NCBI GenBank assembly: GCA_023053685.1
Contig: JALIGW010000057.1
Location: 2,158,710-2,222,709, forward strand
From: Diadophis punctatus similis
Taxonomy: Eukaryota > Chordata > Lepidosauria > Squamata > Dipsadidae
Reading direction: 5' to 3'
DNA: 64,000 bases
The notes under the pieces are model-generated. The model was not told where the DNA came from and did no database searches. It saw only the letters and a program-made list of their open reading frames with translations. The translations under genes and the position numbers were made by a program. Shown here piece by piece: positions 53,531-62,500 of the stretch (positions within the stretch are counted from its first letter, which is position 1; each line of letters begins with the position of its first letter).

Positions 53531-54480
53531 TACATTTTCCAGATGTGCAGAAGCAGAGTTCAAAGATTATGGTGAAATCTACCACATCAATTTCTCTCTA
53601 GCTGACATTTTCCAGACATGCAGAAGCAGCTTTCCAGGATTGTGCTGAAAACCACCACATCAATTTCTCTCTAGCTGACTTTTCCAGATGTGCAGAAGCA
53701 GAGTGCCAGGATTTTGCTGTAACCACTTCATCAATTTCTCTCTAGCTGACTTTTCCAGATGTGCAGAAGCACATGTCCAGGATTATGCTGAAATCTGCCT
53801 TGCAATTTCTCTCTAGCTGACTTTTCCAGATGTGCAGGAGAGTTCCAGGATTATGCTGAAATCTGCCTTTTAATTTCTCTCTAGCTGACTTTTCCAGATG
53901 TGCAGGAGAGTTCCAGGATTATGCTGAAATCTACATCAATTTCTCTCTAGCTGACATTTTCCAGATGTGCAGAAGCAGAGTTCCAGGATTATGCTGAAAT
54001 CTACATCAATTTCTCTCAAGCTGACATTTTCCAGATGTGCAGAAGCAGAGTGCCAGGATTTTGCTGTAACCACCACATCAATTTCTCTCTAGCTGACTTT
54101 CCCAGATGTGCAGAAGCACATGTCCAGGATTATGCTGAAATCTGCCTTGTAATTTCTCTCTAGCTGACTTTTCCAGATGTGCAGGAGTGTTCCAGGATTA
54201 TGCTGAAATCTACATCAATTTCTCTCTAGCTTACATTTTCCAGATGTGCAGAAGCAGAGTTCAAAGATTATGGTGAAATCTACCACATCAATTTCTCTCT
54301 AGCTGACATTTTCCAGACATGCAGAAGCAGCGTTCCAGGATTGTGCTGAAAACCACCACATCAATTTCTCTCTAGCTGACTTTTCCAGATGTGCAGAAGC
54401 AGAGTGCCAGGATTTTGCTGTAACCACTTCATCAATTTCTCTCTAGCTGACTTTTCCAGATGTGCAGAAGCACATGTCCA
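53531..54480 (+). repeat. Local 701-bp tandem duplication with short monomers
   Basis: The rare string ccagacatgcagaagcagc followed by aaaaccaccac and aaccacttcatc occurs at 53,615 and 54,316, offset 701 bp; aaccacttc at 53,721 pairs with 54,422. Elsewhere the same place reads cactacatc, so cacttcatc arose once before this duplication. The 701-bp spacing is not a multiple of 73 because this part is rich in 69-70-bp monomers (ctacatcaat and gcaggagagtt types). Confidence 0.82.
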
Positions 54481-57400
54481 GGTGTATGCTGAAATCTGCC
54501 TTGCAATTTCTCTCTAGCTGACTTTTCGCAGATGTGCAGAAGCAGAGTTCCAGGATTATGCTGAAAACCACCACATAAACTTCTCTCTAGCTGACATTTT
54601 CCAGATGTGCAGAAGCAGAGTTCAAAGATTATGCTGAAATCTGCCTTGCAATTTGTCTCCAAGTGAAATTTTCCAGATGTGGAGAAGTAGACTTCAGAGG
54701 TTATGCTGAAATCTACCACATCAATCTCTCTCTAGCTGACTTTTCCAGATGTGCAGAAGCAGAGTTCCAGCATTATGCTGAAATCTACCACATCAATTTC
54801 TCTCTAGCTGACATTTTCCAGATGTGAGGAAGCAGTGTTCCAGGATTATGCTGAAATCAGCCTCTGCATTTTCTCTCTAGCTGACATTTTCCAGATGTGC
54901 AGAAGCAGAGTTCCAAGATTATGCTGAAATCTGCCTTGCAATTTCTCTCTAGCTGACATTTTCCAGATGAGCGCAAGCAGAGTTCAAAGATTATGGTGAA
55001 CTCTACCACATCAATTTCTCTCTAGCTTACATTTTCCAGATGTGCAGAAGCAGAGTTCAAAGATTATGCTGAAATCTAACACATCAATTTCTCTCTAGCT
55101 GAAATTTTCTAGATGTGCACAAGCAGAGTTCCAGGATTATGCTGAAATCTGCCTCTGCATTTTCCCTCTAGCTGACATTTTCCAGATGTGAAGAAGCAGA
55201 GTTCAAAGATTCTGCTGAAATCTACCACATAAATTCCTGTCTAGCTGACATTTTTCAGTTGTGCTGAAGCAGAGTTCCAGGATTATGCTGAAATCAGCCT
55301 CTGCATTTTCTCTCTAGCTGACATTCTCCAGATGTGCTGAAGCAGAGTTCAAAGATTATGGTGAACTCTACCACATCAATTTCTCTCTAGCTTACATTTT
55401 CCAGATGTGCAGAAGCAGAGTTCAAAGATTATGCTGAAATCTAACACATCAATTTCTCTCTAGCTGAAATTTTCTAGATGTGCAAAAGCAGAGTTCCAGG
55501 ATTATGCTGAAATCAGCCTCTGCATTTTCTCTCTAGCTGACATTTTTCAGATGTTCGGAAGCAGAGAGCAAAGATTATGCTGAAATCAACCACATAAATT
55601 TTCCCCAGCTGACATTCTCCAGATGTGCAGAAGCAGAGTTCAAAGATTATGCTGAAATCTACGACATCAATTTCTCTCTAGCTTACATTTTCTAGATGTG
55701 CAGAAGCAGAGTTCCAGCATTATGCTGAAATCTGCCACATAAAATTCTCTCTAGCTGACATTTTCCAGATGTGCAGAAGCAGAGTTCAAATATTATGCTG
55801 AAATCTACCATACCAATTTCTCTCTAGCTGACATTTGCCAGATGTGAAGAAGCAGAGTTCCAGGATTGTGCTGAAATCTACCATACCAATTTCTCTCTAG
55901 CTGACATTTGCCAGATGTGAAGAAGCAGAGTTCCAGGATTGTGCTGAAAACCACCACATCAATTTCTCTCTAGCTTACATTTTCCAGATGTGCAGAAGCA
56001 GAGTTCCAGGATTTTGCTGAAATGTGCCTTGCAATTTCTCTCTAGCTGACTTTTACAGATGTGAAGAAGCAGAGTTCAAACATTATGCTGAAATCTACCA
56101 CATCAATTTCTCTCTAGCTGACATTTGCCAGATGTGCAGAAGCAGATTTCCAGGATTATGCTGAAATCAGCCTCTGCATTTTCTCTCTAGCTGACATTTT
56201 CCAGATGTGAAGAAGCAGAGTTCAAAGATTATGCTGAAATCTACCACATAAATTCCTATCTAGCTGACATTTTTCAGATGTGATGAAGCAGAGTTCCAGG
56301 ATTATGCTGAAATCAGCCTCTGCATTTTCTCTCTAGCTGACATTTTCCAGATGTGCGGAAGCAGAGTTCCAGGATTATGCTGAAATCTGCCTTGCAATTT
56401 TTCTCCAGGTGAAAATTTCCAGATGTGGACAAGCAGTGTTCAAAGACTATGCTGAAATCTAACATATCAATTTCTCTCTAGCTGACATTTTCCAGATGAG
56501 CGCAAGCAGAGTTCAAAGATTATGGTGAACTCTACCACATAAATTTCTCTCTAGCTTACATTTTCCAGATGTGCAGAAGCAGAGTTCAAAGATTATGGTG
56601 AAATCTACCACATCAATTTCTCTCTAGCTGACATTTTCCAGACATGCAGAAGCAGCGTTCCAGGATTGTGCTGAAAACCACCACATCAATTTCTCTCTAG
56701 CTGACTTTTCCAGATGTGCAGAAGCAGAGTGCCAGGATTTTGCTGTAACCACTACATCAATTTATCTCTAGCTGACTTTTCCAGATGTGCAGAAGCACAT
56801 GTCCAGGATTATGCTGAAATCTGCCTTGCAATTTCTCTCTAGCTGACTTTTCCAGATGTGCAGGAGAGTTCCAGGATTATGCTGAAATCTACATCAATTT
56901 CTCTCTAGCTGACATTTTCCAGATGTGCAGAAGCAGAGTTCAAAGATTATGCTGAAATCTACACATCAATTTCTCTCTAGCTGACTTTTCCAGATGTGCA
57001 GAAGCAGAGTTCCAGGATTATGCTGAAATCTACATCAATTTCTCTCAAGCTGACATTTTCCAGATGTGCAGAAGCAGAGTGCCAGGATTTTGCTGTAACC
57101 ACCACATCAATTTCTCTCTAGCTGACTTTCCCAGATGTGCAGAAGCACATGTCCAGGATTATGCTGAAATCTGCCTTGTAATTTCTCTCTAGCTGACTTT
57201 TCCAGATGTGCAGGAGTGTTCCAGGATTATGCTGAAATCTACATCAATTTCTCTCAAGCTGACATTTTCCAGATGTACAGAAGCAGAGTTCCAGGTGTAT
57301 GCTGAAATCTGCCTTGCAATTTCTCTCTAGCTGACTTTTCGCAGATGTGCAGAAGCAGAGTTCCAGGATTATGCTGAAAACCACCACATCAATTTCTCTC

Positions 57401-59514
57401 TAGCTGACTTTTCCAGATGTGCAGAAGCAGAGTTCCAGCATTATGCTGAAATCTGCCACATAAACTTCTCTCTAGCTGACATTTTCCAGATGTGCAGCAG
57501 CAGAGTTCAAAGATTATGCTGAAATCTGCCTTGCAATTTGTCTCCAAGTGAAATTTTCCAGATGTGGAGAAGCAGAGTTCAGAGATTATGCTGAAATCTA
57601 CCACATCAATCTCTCTCTAGCTGACTTTTCCAGATGTGCAGAAGCAGAGTTCCAGCATTATGCTGAAATCTACCACATCAATTTCTCTCTAGCTAACATT
57701 TTCCAGATGTGAGGAAGCAGTGTTCCAGGATTATGCTGAAATCAGCCTCTGCATTTTCTCTCTAGCTGACATTTTCCAGATGTGCAGAAGCAGAGTTCCA
57801 GGATTATGCTGAAATCTGCCTCTGCATTTTCCCTCTAGCTGACATTTTCCAGATGTGCGGAAGCAGAGTTCAAAGATTATGCTGAAATCTACCACATCAA
57901 TTTTCTAGCTTACATTTTCCAGTTATGCAGAAGCAGAGTTCCAGGATTATGCTGAAATCTGCCTTGCAATTATTCTCTAGCTGACGTTTTCCAGATGTTC
58001 AGAAGCAGAGAGCAAAGATTATGCTGAAATATAAAACATAAATTTTCCCCAGCTGACATTTTCCAGATGTGCAGAAGCAGAGTTCAAAGATTATGCTGAA
58101 ATCTACCACATCAAATTCTCTCTAGTTTACATTTTCCAGATGTGCACAAGCAGAGTTCCAGGATTATGCTGAAATCAGCCTCTGCATTTTCTCTCTAGCT
58201 GACATTTTCCAGATGTGCGGAAGCAGAGTTCAAAGATTATGCTGAAATCAGCCTCTGCATTTTCTCTCTAGCTGACATTTTCCAGATGTGCGGAAGCAGA
58301 GGTCAAAGATTATGCTGAAATCTGCCTTGCAATTTGTCTTCAAGTGAAATTTTCCAGATATGGAGAAGCAGAGTTCAGAGATTATGCTGAAATCTACCAC
58401 ATCAATCTCTCTCTAGCTGACTTTTCCAGATGTGCAGAAGCAGAGTTCCAGGATTATGCTGAAATCTACCACATCAATTTCTCTCTAGCTGACATTTTCC
58501 AGATGTGAGGAAGCAGTGTTCCAGGATTATGCTGAAATCAGCCTCTGCATTTTCTCTCTAGCTGACATTTTCCAGATGTGCAGAAGCAGAGTTCCAAGAT
58601 TATGCTGAAATCTGCCTTGCAATTTCTCTCTAGCTGACATTTTCCAGATGAGCGCAAGCAGAGTTCAAAGATTATGGTGAACTCTACCACATCAATTTCT
58701 CTCTAGCTTACATTTTCCAGATGTGCAGAAGCAGAGTTCAAAGATTATGCTGAAATCTAACACATCAATTTCTCTCTAGCTGAAATTTTCTAGATGTGCA
58801 CAAGCAGAGTTCCAGGATTATGCTGAAATCTGCCTCTGCATTTTCCCTCTAGCTGACATTTTCCAGATGTGAAGAAGCAGAGTTCAAAGATTCTGCTGAA
58901 ATCTACCACATAAATTCCTATTTAGCTGACATTTTTCAGTTGTGCTGAAGCAGAGTTCCAGGATTATGCTGAAATCAGGCTCTGCATTTTCTCTCTAGCT
59001 GACATTCTCCAGATGTGCTGAAGCAGAGTTCAAAGATTATGGTGAACTCTACCACATCAATTTCTCTCTAGCTTACATTTTCCAGATGTGCAGAAGCAGA
59101 GTTCAAAGATTATGGTGAAATCTACCACATCAATTTCTCTCTAGCTGACATTTTCCAGACATGCAGAAGCAGCGTTCCAGGATTGTGCTGAAAACCACCA
59201 CATCAATTTCTCTCTAGCTGAAATTTTCTAGATGTGCAGAAGCAGAGTTCCAGGATTATGCTGAAATCTGCCTCTGCATTTTCCCTCTAGCTGACATTTT
59301 CCAGATGTGCGGAAGCAGAGTTCCAGGATTATGCTGAAATCAGCCTCTGCATTTTCTCTCTAGCTGACATTTTTCAGATGTTCGGAAGAAGAGAGCAAAG
59401 ATTATGCTGAAATCAACCACATAAATTTTCCCCAGCTGACATTTTCCAGATGTGCAGAAGCAGAGTTCCAGGATTATGCTGAAATCTACCACATCAATTT
59501 CTCTCTAGTTTACA
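54481..59514 (+). repeat. Two further higher-order units, A/D-like
   Basis: Marker monomers stand at 54,654 and 57,539 (2,885 bp apart). The first unit contains gagaagtagacttcagaggtt, a strongly changed marker tail. The middle (55,500-56,340) carries the taccatacc pair, and 56,380-56,460 the caggtgaaaatttcc monomer. The second unit has tgtcttcaag at 58,335 and ttcggaagaagag near 59,385, which is shared with 50,581. No sequence other than satellite is present. Confidence 0.8.
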
Positions 59515-62500
59515 TTTTCCAGATGTGCACAAGCAGAGTTCCAGTATTATGCTGAAATCTGCCTCTGCATTTTCCCTCTAGCTGACATTTTCCAGATGTG
59601 CGGAAGCAGAGTTCAAAGATTATGCTGAAATCTGCCTCTGCATTTTCTTTCTCGCTGACATTTTCTAGATGTGTGGAAGCAGAGTTCCAAGATTATGCTG
59701 AAATCTACGACATCAATTTCTCTCTAGCTTACATTTTCTAGATGTGCAGAAGCAGTGTTCCAGCATTATGCTGAAATATGACACATAAACTTCTCTCTAG
59801 CTGACATTTTCCAGATGTGCAGAAGCAGAGTTCAAATATTATGCTGAAATCTACCATATCAATTTCTCTCTAGCTGACATTTGCCAGATGTGAAGAAGCA
59901 GAGTTCCAGGATTGTGCTGAAAACCACCACATCAATTTCTCTCTAGCTGACATTTGCCAGATGTGCAGAAGCAGAGTTCCAGGATTATGCTGAAATGTGC
60001 CTTGCAATTTCTCTCTAGCTGACATTTTCCAGATGTACGGAAGCAGAGTTCAAAGATTATGCTGAAATCTGCCTTGCAATTTGTCTCCAAGTGAAATTTT
60101 CCAGATGTGGAGAAGCAGACTTCAGAGATTATGCTGAAATCTACCACATCAATCTCTCTCTAGCTGACTTTTCCAGATGTGCAGAAGCAGAGTTCCAGGA
60201 TTATGCTGAAATCTACCACATCAATTTCTCTCTAGCTGACATTTTCCAGATGTGAGGAAGCAGTGTTCCAGGATTATGCTGAAATCAGCCTCTGCATTTT
60301 CTCTCTAGCTGACATTTTCCAGATGTGCAGAAGCAGAGTTCCAAGATTATGCTGAAATCTGCCTTGCAATTTCTCTCTAGCTGACATTTTCCAGATGAGC
60401 GCAAGCAGAGTTCAAAGATTATGGTGAACTCTACCACATCAATTTCTCTCTAGCTTACATTTTCCAGATGTGCAGAAGCAGAGTTCAAAGATTATGCTGA
60501 AATCTAACACATCAATTTCTCTCTAGCTGAAATTTTCTAGATGTGCACAAGCAGAGTTCCAGGATTATGCTGAAATCTGCCTCTGCATTTTCCCTCTAGC
60601 TGACATTTTCCAGATGTGAAGAAGCAGAGTTCAAAGATTCTGCTGAAATCTACCACATAAATTCCTATCTAGCTGACATTTTTCAGTTGTGCTGAAGCAG
60701 AGTTCCAGGATTATGCTGAAATCAGGCTCTGCATTTTCTCTCTAGCTGACATTCTCCAGATGTGCTGAAGCAGAGTTCAAAGATTATGGTGAACTCTACC
60801 ACATCAATTTCTCTCTAGCTTACATTTTCCAGATGTGCAGAAGCAGAGTTCAAAGATTATGCTGAAATCTAACACATCAATTTCTCTCTAGCTGAAATTT
60901 TCTAGATGTGCAGAAGCAGAGTTCCAGGATTATGCTGAAATCTGCCTCTGCATTTTCCCTCTAGCTGACATTTTTCAGATGTTCGGAAGCAGAGAGCAAA
61001 GATTATGCTGAAATCAACCACATAAATTTTCCCCAGCTGACATTTTCCAGATGTGCAGAAGCAGAGTTCCAGGATTATGCTGAAATCTACCACATCAATT
61101 TCTCTCTAGTTTACATTTTCCAGATGTGCACAAGCAGAGTTCCAGTATTATGCTGAAATCTGCCTCTGCATTTTCCCTCTAGCTGACATTTTCCAGATGT
61201 GCGGAAGCAGAGTTCAAAGATTATGCTGAAATCTGCCTCTGCATTTTCTTTCTCGCTGACATTTTCTAGATGTGTGGAAGCAGAGTTCCAAGATTATGCT
61301 GAAATCTACGACATCAATTTCTCTCTAGCTTACATTTTCTAGATGTGCAGAAGCAGAGTTCCAGCATTATGCTGAAATATGACACATAAACTTCTCTCTA
61401 GCTGACATTTTCCAGATGTGCAGAAGCAGAGTTCAAATATTATGCTGAAATCTACCATATCAATTTCTCTCTAGCTGACATTTGCCAGATGTGAAGAAGC
61501 AGAGTTCCAAGATTGTGCTGAAAACCACCACATCAATTTCTCTCTAGCTGACATTTGCCAGATGTGCAGAAGCAGAGTTCCAGGATTATGCTGAAATGTG
61601 CCTTGCAATTTCTCTCTAGCTGACATTTTCCAGATGAGCGCAAGCAGAGTTCAAAGATTATGCTGAAAACTGCCTTGCAATTTGTCTCCAAGTGAAATTT
61701 TCCAGATGTGGAGAAGCAGAGTTCAGAGATTATGCTGAAATCTACCACATCAATCTCTCTCTAGCTGACTTTTCCAGATGTGCAGAAGCAGAGTTCCAGA
61801 ATTATGCTGAAATCTACCACATCAATTTCTCTCTAGCTGACATTTTCCAGATGTGAGGAAGCAGTGTTCCAGGATTATGCTGAAATCAGCCTCTGCATTT
61901 TCTCTCCAGCTGACATTTTCCAGATGTGCAGAAGCAGAATTCCAAGATTATGCTGAAATCTGCCTTGCAATTTCTCTCTAGCTGACATTTTCCAGATGAG
62001 CGCAAGCAGAGTTCAAAGATTATGGTGAACTCTACCACATCAATTTCTCTCTAGCTTACATTTTCCAGATGTGCACAAGCAGAGTTCCAGTATTATGCTG
62101 AAATCTGGCTCTGCATTTCCCCTCTAGCTGACATTTTCCAGATGTGCGAAAGCAGAGTTCAAAGATTATGCTGAAATCTGCCTCTGCATTTTCTTTCTAG
62201 CTGACATTTTCTAGATGTGTGGAAGCAGAGTTCCAAGATTATGCTGAAATCTACGACATCAATTTCTCTCTAGCTTACATTTTCTAGATGTGCAGAAGCA
62301 GTGTTCCAGCATTATGCTGAAATCTGCCACATAAACTTCTCTCTAGCTGACATTTGCCAGGTGTGCAGAAGCAGAGTTCCAGGATTATGCTGAAATCAGC
62401 CTCTGCATTTTCTCTCTAGCTGACATTTTCCACATGTGCAGAAGCAGAGTTCCAAGATTATGCTGAAATCTGCCTTGCAATTTCTCTCTAGCTGACATTT

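Noticed and set aside
54432..54719. Longest open frame, 95 codons, minus strand
   Set aside because: It is four repeats of the same satellite monomer. The related minus-strand frames checked begin with GTG, and this one ends at the TGA inside the next accacatcaat-type element. Copies elsewhere are cut to 60-78 codons by one-base length changes, so no frame is conserved across copies.
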